Assembly (NCBI GenBank): GCA_026770025.1
Contig: JAMXDE010000006.1
Coordinates: 3,168,001 to 3,232,000, forward strand
Reading direction: 5' to 3'
Source: Craspedostauros australis
Taxonomy: Eukaryota > Bacillariophyta > Bacillariophyceae > Mastogloiales > Achnanthaceae
DNA length: 64,000 bases
The translations under genes were made by a program, and so were the position numbers. Below the pieces are notes generated by a model that had not been told where the DNA came from, made no database searches, and saw only the letters and a program-made list of their open reading frames with translations. Position 1 is the stretch's first letter; every line of letters starts with the position of its first letter. Positions 47,876-57,192 of the stretch are shown piece by piece.

Positions 47876-48100
47876 ACCAACTGTGTAGCGTATGGCGGTG
47901 TCGAAACTGACGTGGAGAGAATAGGGTAGGTGGCGCAGCGGCTCCGTGCTTGGACTGGTGGACGTCATCCTTGTTGGTCGGAGTTGGCGAACGAAGAAAC
48001 GGTGGAGCTGTTGTGCATTGCCACCACATTCTCGTCATCGTGGTGCCCGACATACACTTTTGGTCGTAGCTGTGTTCCCCAAGGTGATTCTGTTACTCTT
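47876..48100. other. Unique spacer between elements A and B
   Basis: 225 bases of single-copy DNA between the TTAT that follows A and the TTAT that precedes B. No gene. It has a tRNA A-box-like string (TGGCGCAGCGG near 47931) but no B box or cloverleaf. Confidence 0.6.
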
Positions 48101-48259
48101 TTATGAGCCCGATCAGTGAGTCGACCTGCACTTTGTCATGGGACTCAATAACATTTGTCTCCGATATCCAAACAAAGCACATATTCGTAATCCTCGTAAT
48201 CTCCATATAAATAATTAACCGATCGATTTTTAAGTTAGATCCTATTTTAAGTTTTATGG

Positions 48260-49955
48260 ACCCGTCAATGTGAGCATTTTTAGACTGCTTTAGGGACTCA
48301 GCCTTTTTCCTCCGACTACATCGATCCAATTTAACCTTTTGCTGTTCTTTGTTTCAGCAACTTTGTTCCGATTTTGAATTGTTTAGTCTCTTTTTCAGGT
48401 GTTCGGATGAGACCATCCAACAGTCCATCCACGATAGCACTAGTTGTAGAATGTTGGGGGAAGCGGTGAATCCACGTTTACGTTACTTACACCATGTGCT
48501 TGTCCAATCCGTCATCGACGTCACGAAATTGGATACTTCGTCACGAAACACCAATGATATCACGATGCGCAACATCATCAGGTCTGCTTCGTTGTGGCGA
48601 AGTGGTTGAGTGGGGTTGGTACTCCTCGATTGTTTTGTGTCGTGGTCTTTTTGGACAGTCGGTACAATTGGAGGTAAATCTCCACATCCCCCAACATGTG
48701 AGGCTGGCCGAGAGTGGCAAACTCGACACACCAACATGGAAGTGGAGCAACACCAAAAAAAATACCTCAATGGCCGTCGAACGGTATGCTTGGCGCCGCA
48801 ACAACCAGCCGGCCAACTCAAGATCCAAGAACATCGCCGTCACCTCCACGCAACGTTTGGTGGGTGGACGAACGGAGGCGGGAAGAGGGGTTGATTTGGG
48901 GCCGTCGTAGGCCCCAGAAATACGATCACGATTTGTCTCCAAATCGGCTCGTTGGTTTTGGCCTGTGTGTGGCACATACAGGCCATGTCAGCGCCTATGG
49001 ATGGTCAAGACGCCTCAAGAGGGGCACGAAGAAGGCACCCTCGAAGTTCGAGGCTCGCGGAGCACCGGGAAGGTGTCCGCGCGGAGGCAAAGGTGGTTTT
49101 GAGGAGTTTTGGTTGGGGCTCGCCCAGCACTGGTCGCGTGGCTTTGGCTGTGAGGGGCGATGGGACGACGCCCCTCAATCGCGAAGCCACCCATACAAGA
49201 TGCGTGCGGCATCAATTGAAGATGCACGTCGTGAAGCATGCTCTGCTCAAGTTGTCTGGAAGACGCTGCAGCCGACCATATCTGCGGAATGGTCATGTTT
49301 GGTGGGAGCAAAAAATCCACCAGCACATCATCACATGGAGGTGTATCACGTCGGCCATGCACTCCCAGCCCATTCTGGATGCATCCGCGTGTCGCCATGG
49401 AGTGTGGTAATTCACGAGGGGCACAAGGAGGGGCTGCAAGGATTGTATGGATGAGAGATGGATCCATATCCATACCGCATCCGGATTGAAAACATTTTTT
49501 GGCAATCGCTCTGTTTCAGTGTGTGGCTGCATTGCTGCATGCAGAGCCAATGTCTGTGGCCAGCCTTCATGGAGTGGATAGCTGGGGGGTATTCAGAGCG
49601 AACGGTATGCACAGTTTGCTGAAATACAAGGATGATGATGATCATCATGTGTGCTCATTGGAGGGCAACATTGTGCCATCGACCATTTTTTCCGAATCCA
49701 CCACACAACACACAGCAAACCAACATGACTTCCAAAATATTTTCTATACTCATTTAACTTCAATATTCTGATAAACCGATAGTCATGCGTCAGAATGCAA
49801 TGTTTAGATTTAATTTTAAGCGATGTGTTGTTGAGATATAGCATGACAAGCAGATATTGGATGTGCTTTTTGGATGGCCTCTAGACTCGTTTTAGTAGCA
49901 TGGTCTGCCACCCACAAAACTCCACAACTAGTGGTATCGCGGTGATGCACACCCA
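48260..49955. other. Non-coding 3' arm of element B
   Basis: Counterpart of the 3' arm of A. In samples compared by eye it differs from A at roughly 3-7 per cent of positions, against 1-2 per cent in the gene. The antisense frame of A is broken here into overlapping pieces by an extra base in an A run near 48760. Confidence 0.55.
48897..48982 (-). other. Hairpin cluster in element B
   Basis: Counterparts of the three hairpins of A, in mirror order. 48897-48916 is perfect. 48929-48946 and 48962-48982 each have one mismatch in the stem. Confidence 0.65.
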
Positions 49956-52900
49956 TCACAAAATTTCCGTCCCATCATCCAACACAGCCTCACTTTCTGT
50001 GTTGGCCTTCAGTGTGTCAGCATCACACCACATCTGATGATCCAGCTCCTCTTCTTCTCTCTGCAACTCCTCCTCTCTTCGTTCCTCCTGTGTTTCAGCT
50101 GGCGCATCGTGGGTCGCCACAATTGCAGATGCTGTTGCTGTTGTGTTGCCTGTTGGGTTGGTGGTGGTTTCTGTCTTGATGAGGGCAGCCTCCTTCTTTT
50201 CCTTGCGTTGTTTGGTGTTGTACGCTGCCGACAGCGACGCTTTGACGCGCATGGGGTTTGCGTGCAGTTGTACGTACCAGTCAGTTTTGGTCCTGTTGTC
50301 GTCCATCAATTGCTCGTGTGCTTCGTGTTCGGACGGTCTGTTTTTCGGGTCCTTCGCGGACGCTTCACTGATGTCCTTCAATTTCGCCGCGATGTAGTCT
50401 GGTAGTTTTGCTGGTTTGCGCGTGGTTTTGCTAGCCCAGCCTGGCACAGCGAGTGGTGGGTGTTGTGTTTCCGCGGTCTGGTCTTGTAGCGCCGTGGTGT
50501 GATCACATGGAAGATGTTCATGTCCGTCTTCGAGGGCTTTGCCGAACACCAGCCCCTTGCTCTCTGCCGCTGTGCGACCGAGTTTTCGCGTCTTGTCCGT
50601 CTTCCTGAATGATTCGGACGTAATTGCCGGCTTGTCGGACGTGAACGTTCTGTCCTCGATGACACCCACCTCATTGATGATCCAGCCATCCCATTCGGTG
50701 GTCTTCACCACGACGTCTTCCGTGATGCCAGATGCAGCCACCAGCCGCGCCTGGCCATCATCATACTTCACCTCATGAGTCTGACGTACCTGTTGTCCAG
50801 ACGCTCGGAATCGTCTTTTTGGTGCGCCTGGCAATGTCGTGATGTGGCCTTGGAGGTTTCGTGCATTGACCAATACCGTTGTTGTCCCCGCGATGCTACC
50901 AGCTTTCAGTGCTTCGTAGAGTTGGCGGGCGGTCTTGATGTCGCGTCCGCTTTGCACGTATTTTCGCAGTACACGGGTGATGAACGCAAAGTGGGTGTCC
51001 AGCATGCTCTTACCGGTTTGGGCCTCCGTGTAAATCCACGCGATGATTTTGGCTGCTTTTCGTGTCGCAAGGTTCTTGTTGAGTACCGATGTGATCAGTG
51101 GGATGTGCTCGTGACTGGCGAAGCAACAAGCGTTATCGCTCTGTAGGATGATTTCAGTCACGGATGGGAGAATTTCTTTGACCTTTTTTTGCACAATGTC
51201 AAGTAGTCCACCAACTTGAAGAGTGTCTTGTGTCGGTCTTCCGCCAACCACAATGTCAATGAACTGATAAGTAAAAATATCATTGTGACACGTGATGACC
51301 ATCGCCCCAAGCAGTGACATTCCCTTCTTCCCCCAATATTCTTGTTGGGCTTCGCCTTGGCCTGTCGGTAGAATTTTTTGCTTATGGTCGAGTACCACAT
51401 AGGCTCTTTTGCCATTGTTGTTGGTCGTGGATTTATAAATGTCGATTTGTCTGAATTGAACCTTTGCACGCACTTTGTGAGCCATGTAGTTAACAATTTC
51501 ATCAGCGAATCCCGGCGCTGCCACAAGCATTGACTGCAACTCGTCCTTGTGTTCTGTGACTTCGTTGTCCTTAAGCATTTTGACAAAAGGAACAAAACGA
51601 TCATCCACAAATCGCATTGCTGCGCCACATCTGTTGCATACTTTACGTGGTTGTTTGTTTGAGGTGGCGGGAGAAATGTCATTTGTGATGGTGGTGTTCT
51701 CCTTGCACTTGTGTTTGTTGGTGCGTGCTCTGCGTTGATTGGTTGATGAGCCTGCTCCCTTCTTCGCCTTTTCGGTGGTGAGAGCGAACGCGGCCGAATG
51801 CATGGGGTCGTCACAACGAAGCTGCATGTGCGACGCGGTGAATTCCCATTTGACGAACACGACAAGCAGTTCGAGTGCATGCAACAGAGAATCGGCAGTG
51901 CGCACATGCTGCGCAATGACGTCATCCGGCTCGTCCTCGTTGTCGCTCTCGTCATTGGCATCGTTTTTTCCCTCCCCATCCGCATCATACTTAGCCTTCA
52001 GCAGGTCCACTAGGCGCGAAATTGCCTGTTTGAGCTTCTGTGTTGCCATCCAGAAGTAACTCTCGAAGGAAGAAAGGCCCGTCTTGATCTTGCTTTTGCG
52101 TGTGAGGAGGTTTGTCATGAGGGTGAACGCGGGCCTTCCCACTGGATTGTTAGTCGTAGATGAGTACATGTCCAATAGTTGTTTGATGGAGGTGCTACCA
52201 CGATCGAACACCGGGACATTCTCGAATTCAACTCCACCATACTGTACCATGTGACTCAACCCTGGCTTGTATGTTGTTGTTGTCATGAGGAAGGACACCA
52301 CACCAGACAGGTCACAGGCAGGCACGCGATACTGGAGAACTCGCGATGGGATGACCTCGCCACGGCTAAACATATCAAACCCACGTCGCAATGTTGTTAG
52401 CTGACTCCTAGTAATAGTGGCACGCGTGGGCTCGACACGATTGCGTTGTTCCTCCGGAAGAGTCTTCACGTGACGAGACAGGATTGCGGAGCTGTTAGTG
52501 AATGACGTAGATGCAGCGAGCACAGCTCTGGCAGCGTTAGCAAGTGTCTTTTCTCCCCTCACACATAGGGTGTACAGGTTCGCACCAAGTGCAGGAGGCG
52601 GGAGGTCCACGCGAGCATGGACAAACGCCACCACCTGTTGCATCTGGCGAGTTGGCGGAGCCTCCTGAGGGAGCAAGACACCCCAGAGCGCAGTTGCCAC
52701 AGTGACCCACACACGTGTTGCATTCCACCATGTGCGCCTGTCGCAATTGCCACCTAGCACGAATCCTGTGGGAGGCATGGAATTGAACACGTTCACATCG
52801 AAGTGATCCGTGAGCTCCTCCATCACACGAATCACAGCAGGGCGCCTCCAATTTCCCCCCTCTTCCGGGTCATACCCAAACTGACCTCCTCTCCTGTTCC

Positions 52901-53456
52901 TGCTGGCGCGCGTTCGTTTCCCCCTGTCGTTGTCCTCGTAGGTGGTGTCGCTGTCGTTGGAGGTGTCTGCGTATCCACCAGCAACAACAGCATTGCAGCG
53001 ACGAGGGAGCCTCGCCGGTGGGACAGGCTCGACAGGTGATGCAACATCAGCTGCAGCAGGCGGGGGTGGCGCGTTCACGATAACGCTCACCAACGTACCA
53101 TCGCCGACACCTCGTCCTTCCGAGCGCACCCTGACGTTGGAGTTGTCGTAGACACCTCCGTTGCCATCGTGGATGTGTACGAACACGTGCAGCTCGCGAG
53201 CATGCGCATGCGTACTGTTCGGGACGAGGCCGCCATCCGCTGCATGCATCGGCTTCACATCGATCACTTGCGTGATGGTGCTCGGCTTCCTCAACGTAGC
53301 AGACGGCTTGTCAGGCAACAGTTGCTCTGCAGTAGGCAGCAGGAACCCCTTCGAATCGAAGGGAGGAGCAGATGCAAGGCGAGCAGAACGCGGTTTCTTA
53401 CTGGGGGAGGGGTTAGCATCGTTGGCGAGGGCCTTGGCAGCGGCAGAGGGGAGCAT
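49956..53456 (-). CDS. Putative DDE/D-type transposase of element B
   Basis: 1,166 residues, open throughout and aligned with the protein of A from the same Met. About 36 substitutions separate them, counted by eye (for example C to W in SYF(C/W)MAT and P to A at residue 11). The candidate catalytic residues (LDHKQK, QSDNACC, GKSMLDTHF) and the CxxC are unchanged. The C terminus differs: a small indel after DGTE makes B stop two residues later, whereas A continues for nine. Both copies therefore look capable of giving full-length protein. The two genes point towards each other across the spacer. Confidence 0.72.
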   Translation of the reverse strand: MLPSAAAKALANDANPSPSKKPRSARLASAPPFDSKGFLLPTAEQLLPDKPSATLRKPSTITQVIDVKPMHAADGGLVPNSTHAHARELHVFVHIHDGNGGVYDNSNVRVRSEGRGVGDGTLVSVIVNAPPPPAAADVASPVEPVPPARLPRRCNAVVAGGYADTSNDSDTTYEDNDRGKRTRASRNRRGGQFGYDPEEGGNWRRPAVIRVMEELTDHFDVNVFNSMPPTGFVLGGNCDRRTWWNATRVWVTVATALWGVLLPQEAPPTRQMQQVVAFVHARVDLPPPALGANLYTLCVRGEKTLANAARAVLAASTSFTNSSAILSRHVKTLPEEQRNRVEPTRATITRSQLTTLRRGFDMFSRGEVIPSRVLQYRVPACDLSGVVSFLMTTTTYKPGLSHMVQYGGVEFENVPVFDRGSTSIKQLLDMYSSTTNNPVGRPAFTLMTNLLTRKSKIKTGLSSFESYFWMATQKLKQAISRLVDLLKAKYDADGEGKNDANDESDNEDEPDDVIAQHVRTADSLLHALELLVVFVKWEFTASHMQLRCDDPMHSAAFALTTEKAKKGAGSSTNQRRARTNKHKCKENTTITNDISPATSNKQPRKVCNRCGAAMRFVDDRFVPFVKMLKDNEVTEHKDELQSMLVAAPGFADEIVNYMAHKVRAKVQFRQIDIYKSTTNNNGKRAYVVLDHKQKILPTGQGEAQQEYWGKKGMSLLGAMVITCHNDIFTYQFIDIVVGGRPTQDTLQVGGLLDIVQKKVKEILPSVTEIILQSDNACCFASHEHIPLITSVLNKNLATRKAAKIIAWIYTEAQTGKSMLDTHFAFITRVLRKYVQSGRDIKTARQLYEALKAGSIAGTTTVLVNARNLQGHITTLPGAPKRRFRASGQQVRQTHEVKYDDGQARLVAASGITEDVVVKTTEWDGWIINEVGVIEDRTFTSDKPAITSESFRKTDKTRKLGRTAAESKGLVFGKALEDGHEHLPCDHTTALQDQTAETQHPPLAVPGWASKTTRKPAKLPDYIAAKLKDISEASAKDPKNRPSEHEAHEQLMDDNRTKTDWYVQLHANPMRVKASLSAAYNTKQRKEKKEAALIKTETTTNPTGNTTATASAIVATHDAPAETQEERREEELQREEEELDHQMWCDADTLKANTESEAVLDDGTEIL

Positions 53457-54143
53457 GGTTGAATTGGTGCTGGAGAGAGTAGTTGTTTGCTAGTTCGATG
53501 TGATGGTGTGCACTGGTCTGAGACGAAGTGAGGAAGGAGAGCACGGGATGAAGGCCGATCATTCAGCAACAACGACAACGACAACAACTACAACTACAAC
53601 TACTACTACTACTACTACTACTACACGAACACTACCAGGGCGAGCACAAGCATGGGACACAACAGCGAGTGCGCATGGCATTGGCGAGGAAAGTTGTGAG
53701 ATGGAGCGAAAGAGTGGCGATGATTTGCGAAATTGTGGGCGGATGGCGATGATTTTGGATGTGTGATGTGTTTTGTGTGATGTGTTTTGTGTGATGTGTT
53801 TTGTGACGAGCAAAATGTGAGATCATGTCGCAGATGCTAACGTGTATTTAACGTGTACCAAACGAACGACTCCTTCCGAGGCAGGTCCGTGACTGATCAC
53901 CCGGCGATAAATACTTCGGAACAGCATAGAACCTTCTGAAAAACAAGCAGGAGTTTCATGGGGTCGACTCATAGGACTTTAGCATATCTTTGACTGTACA
54001 TAAAACTTAAAAAAGGATATACAACAAAAATCGATCGGTTAATTATTTGTAAGAAGATTATAAGGATTACTAATATGTGCTTGGTTTGGATCTACTAGAT
54101 AAAAGTTATTGAGTCCCATGACAAAGTGCAGGTCGACTCACTG

Positions 54144-54165
54144 TTGGAAGCATAAATGCTTCCAA
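54144..54165. repeat. 22-base hairpin at the truncated end of element B
   Basis: TTGGAAGCAT, loop AA, ATGCTTCCAA: a perfect 10-bp stem directly after the last recognisable TIR base of element B. Confidence 0.8.
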
Positions 54166-54660
54166 CATGCCAAAAAAGGCATCACGTCACGTGATGATGA
54201 TGTGGTGAGTACTCTTGGCACGAACCATACTTCCAAGATGCCGTGGCGAACGCTGACGTGTTGGAGGGAGAATATCCGCGATCGGTGGGCTAACCGACAC
54301 ATGGCAAGAGGTATCCGTACAACACCCAACTCAAAAATATACCATCTTCGGACAAACGCACACCAGAAGACCAAGAACGCAAAACCAAAGAAGACCAATC
54401 TTGGAAAGAATGGAATTGGATCATGTATTTACCGCAACGCTCAAAGACAAAACAAAGAGAGTTTTGTGAAGCTCGCGCGCAACTCCGAGCAAACACAGAG
54501 CGCGATCAAAACAACCCAAGAAATGCAGTACTCTGTCACTCCACTCGACTCTACTCTACTTTGCATCTCTCATGCTCATTTGGTCTGCCACGGACACAAA
54601 GAGAGAAAGAACGAGATAGACAGACAGCTAGATAGAGATACGGAAGAGGCGTTGCTGCGG
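54166..54660. other. Leader and promoter region of the ankyrin gene
   Basis: Under 500 bases separate element B from the ankyrin gene, so its promoter must lie here or in the element's end. It has CTCTACTCTAC near 54550 like other leaders in this window. The gene's frame is open all the way into the TIR, but this part does not look coding. Confidence 0.45.
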
Positions 54661-56109
54661 ATGATTATGGCGAACGGAGTCTACGACGATGGCTTCCAAG
54701 TGTGGGAGCTGCTGGACAAGTGGAACCAGATGGGACCTCCCATCACTGCGGAAGTGCGTGATCTGTTCCGCCGCAAGCCCAGGACATCCAAGTTCGTGGG
54801 CTTGCACGGCAAGACCTTCCTGCACAGATGCGTGGAGCACTACGGCTTCCAGGACCTGACCCTGCTGGACTGCCTGATCAACGGCAATCCCGCCGCGTTG
54901 GCGCACGAGGACGACGGCGGCCTGCTGCCGCTGCACATCGCGCTGGCGGCGCCGGAGCACAACAACATGGCGGAGGTGATCCGCAGGATGATGGATGCCA
55001 GCAGCCCGGAGGTGCTCACCTTGCAGGACCCGCGAACGGGCGGTCTGCCGCTGCACATGGCGTGCCAGTCGCAGTACACCAGGATCCCCGAGGTGCTCAG
55101 GATCCTCGTGGAGGCCTATCCTTCGGCGCTCGTGCATCCCGACAACGAGGGCATGTGTCCGTTGCATCACGCGATGCGCGAGGAGACGCCCAAGGCCGAC
55201 GGCCGGCTGCGCAGCCGCGGTCGTGGCAGGAGGCAGTCTCCCGAATCCGTGGCGTACCTCATTGGCAAGTGTCCCGAGGTTCTGAAGGAGACCATCCCCG
55301 ACGAGGACGGCTACCTGCCGCTGCACCGCGCCGTGATGTCGCCGGAGGTGTCGCCGCGGCTCGTGGAGGTGCTGATCGACGCCTTCCCGCGGGCCCTGCG
55401 CATCCAGAGCTGCATTCAGCGCCAGACGCCCCTTCACGCGGCCTGCCTCAACGAGGAGGTGACGCTGTCGACGGTGTACTCGCTGATCCGCAAGTGGCCG
55501 GAGCAGGTGCTGCCGACGTGGTCCACGGTGATCTTCGACAGCAGCCGGTGCAACGGCGAGATGCTGCTGAGCTCCGTGGCGTCGAAATCGGCCAGCGCCG
55601 AGATGGTGGAGCAGTGGGCGCACTGCTACAGCCAGCAGGACTTCCTCGAGGCCGATTCGCACGGCCGCCTGCCGCTGCACTACGCGGCCGTGTCGAGGTC
55701 CCATGAGGCGTTCGACATCGTGAAGCGCATCGCGGAGCTGGCACCGCAGAGCCTGGATCACGCCGACGCGCGCGGGCGGCTTCCGTTGCATTACGCGGCG
55801 CTGTCGCCGCTGTTGCCAAGATCCAACCCGGACGGTTACATGGTCGTCGACGATGATGACGATGATGATCCCAACGAGATCGCGCTGCGGACGTTGCGCT
55901 ATCTCATTCGCGCCTATCCGCCCGGTGTCATGCGCAAGGATGACGATCTGTGTGTGCCGTGGCATTACGCGCAGTTCGCGGATTCGCGGCGCGGCGAGCT
56001 GCTGCTGGACAGCACCATAGAGGCGGATCCTGGTTTGGATCATTACCTGGTCCCGGATGGAGAAGTGCGGTGGGACATTGTGCAGATATGTCACATGAAC
56101 TCATACTGA
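54661..56109 (+). CDS. Ankyrin-repeat protein
   Basis: About 482 residues from MIMANGVYDD; 54523 is a possible earlier start. At least seven ankyrin-type units carry the G-x-LPLHxA core: GGLLPLHIAL, GGLPLHMAC, GMCPLHHAM, GYLPLHRAV, QTPLHAAC, GRLPLHYAA twice. Each is followed by a helix often ending in PxAL (AYPSALVHPD, AFPRALRIQ), the variant common in large diatom ankyrin families. An insert rich in Arg and Ser (RLRSRGRGRRQSPES) breaks the third repeat, and an Asp run (about eight D) lies near the C terminus. There is no membrane segment or enzyme domain, so a protein-binding scaffold is likely; partner unknown. It is much more GC-rich than the flanking DNA. Confidence 0.82.
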   Translation: MIMANGVYDDGFQVWELLDKWNQMGPPITAEVRDLFRRKPRTSKFVGLHGKTFLHRCVEHYGFQDLTLLDCLINGNPAALAHEDDGGLLPLHIALAAPEHNNMAEVIRRMMDASSPEVLTLQDPRTGGLPLHMACQSQYTRIPEVLRILVEAYPSALVHPDNEGMCPLHHAMREETPKADGRLRSRGRGRRQSPESVAYLIGKCPEVLKETIPDEDGYLPLHRAVMSPEVSPRLVEVLIDAFPRALRIQSCIQRQTPLHAACLNEEVTLSTVYSLIRKWPEQVLPTWSTVIFDSSRCNGEMLLSSVASKSASAEMVEQWAHCYSQQDFLEADSHGRLPLHYAAVSRSHEAFDIVKRIAELAPQSLDHADARGRLPLHYAALSPLLPRSNPDGYMVVDDDDDDDPNEIALRTLRYLIRAYPPGVMRKDDDLCVPWHYAQFADSRRGELLLDSTIEADPGLDHYLVPDGEVRWDIVQICHMNSY

Positions 56110-56529
56110 GTGTGGGTGAGTGTGCTGCAATGCAGTTCAAAAGGGTAGTGCGGTGTGGGGGTAGGAATCGTTAACAATAGAGCAGAGCTGAGTGAATGAG
56201 CGGATGAGTGGGTGAGAGGATGGCGCGGAAGGTTGAGGTGATGGAGACATCCTCATTCGCGTTCACATGGCTGATCCAGAACTTGATGCCGAGAGAGCGG
56301 TACTGACAGAATGTCGGGATTGAGCCGCGCGCAATACAACTACTCTGTCCAGAGAGAGATGAACACATGACTGTTTGTCTGTATAATATGGCATGTAATA
56401 ATATATTCTAATACTATTGTACATATAATACATTGTGATTGTTGCTGTTACCATTGCGTTACATTGATTGTTTGTGAGTATGGGTATGAGCATTGTGCTC
56501 TACTCTCCTCTACTCTAGCGTGCTGCTGC
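56110..56529. other. Convergent intergenic region
   Basis: Shared 3' flank of the ankyrin gene and the CxRGLE gene; AT-rich around 56380-56430. No gene seen. Confidence 0.5.
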
Positions 56530-57192
56530 TTACAAGCCAAGAAGAACGCTGAAATCCATGGCATCGAGAGCACCACGCCGCAGGGCGACGCGCGTGGCTT
56601 CGAGCGACGACTGCTGCGCGATGTACCGCAAGCAGGTCTGCTCATCGCTGCGACTGCCGTTCATCGAACGCAGAAGGCTCTGCGCCTTGAGAACGTTGCG
56701 CGCATGCTGCTTGCGCTTGCTCTGCGACTGCTGGAAGGCCTGCGGCGTGAGGACGTCCTCGAGGCCGCGCAGGCAGATGGAGGCGGCGTCCAACCGCGTG
56801 ATGTCCTGTTCGGATTGGTGGTACGTTCGGATGGTGGTCTGAATGTCCTGCTTGCAGGCGGTGAGCTCCGATTTGGACATCCAGAGGGATCCGGCACAGC
56901 GCGTGACGGTGTTGCGGCTGCAGGCGAAGCGCACGGTCTTCTTGGCGCGGCGCTGGCGTTTGGTGGTTCGCAGGGTATCGTCGTGGCATGGCGAAGGCAG
57001 AGGCGACGTGCATGCGCTGTCGTCCAAGCGTCGCTTCATGCCGCCGGTGCTTGTGGATGCAGGCGATGCTGTGGATGATGATGATGATGATGATGATGGA
57101 GAGACGGGGAGTGGCGCCAATGGCATCATCGATTGTGCTGAGATTGTGGAGGAGAGCATGACTTGTTGGTGTTGCTGTGGGAAGGAGATCAT
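56530..57192 (-). CDS. CxRGLE-family nuclear protein, copy 1
   Basis: 220 residues, single exon. A disordered Ser-rich N terminus and a basic nuclear signal (KRQRRAKKTVRF) lead into a conserved helical region: W-x2-KSEL-x3-KQDI-x2-TIRTY, then the hallmark ICLRGLED, KRKQHARNVLKAQ, and ALRRGALDAMDF. The same order (KKxVxF, W, KQxI, CxRGLE, KRxQHAR, A-x3-A-x2-DA) occurs in the gene at 62016-62909 and, to my knowledge, in a sizable diatom-specific family of unknown function. Its nuclear character is inferred from the basic run. Confidence 0.7.
   Translation of the reverse strand: MISFPQQHQQVMLSSTISAQSMMPLAPLPVSPSSSSSSSSTASPASTSTGGMKRRLDDSACTSPLPSPCHDDTLRTTKRQRRAKKTVRFACSRNTVTRCAGSLWMSKSELTACKQDIQTTIRTYHQSEQDITRLDAASICLRGLEDVLTPQAFQQSQSKRKQHARNVLKAQSLLRSMNGSRSDEQTCLRYIAQQSSLEATRVALRRGALDAMDFSVLLGL
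57067..57099 (+). repeat. (GAT)n tract inside CxRGLE copy 1
   Basis: About nine GAT units, read on the coding strand as a run of Ser. Confidence 0.85.

Larger units (their letters stand above)
48105..54143 (-). mobile_element. Element B: inverted copy of element A, right end truncated
   Basis: About 6.04 kb, the reverse complement of A over its whole length. The left end starts GAGCCCGATCAGTGAG at 48105, preceded by TTAT (48101-48104), and corresponds to the end of A behind its gene. The right end matches A's gene-proximal TIR up to ...GACTCACTG at 54143. The last 9 bases of the TIR (ATCGGGCTC) and the expected TTAT are missing. A 22-base hairpin stands in their place. Compared with A it also has a longer GTA/TAC tract (53605-53625) and three instead of two copies of a GTGATGTGTTTT unit. 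Confidence 0.85.

Noticed and set aside
47925..47995. tRNA-like A box (TGGCGCAGCGG) in the spacer between A and B
   Set aside because: No B box and no cloverleaf could be drawn.
54628..56094. 488-codon open frame antisense to the ankyrin gene
   Set aside because: Mirror of a GC-rich coding strand with repetitive LPLH units; no family resemblance.
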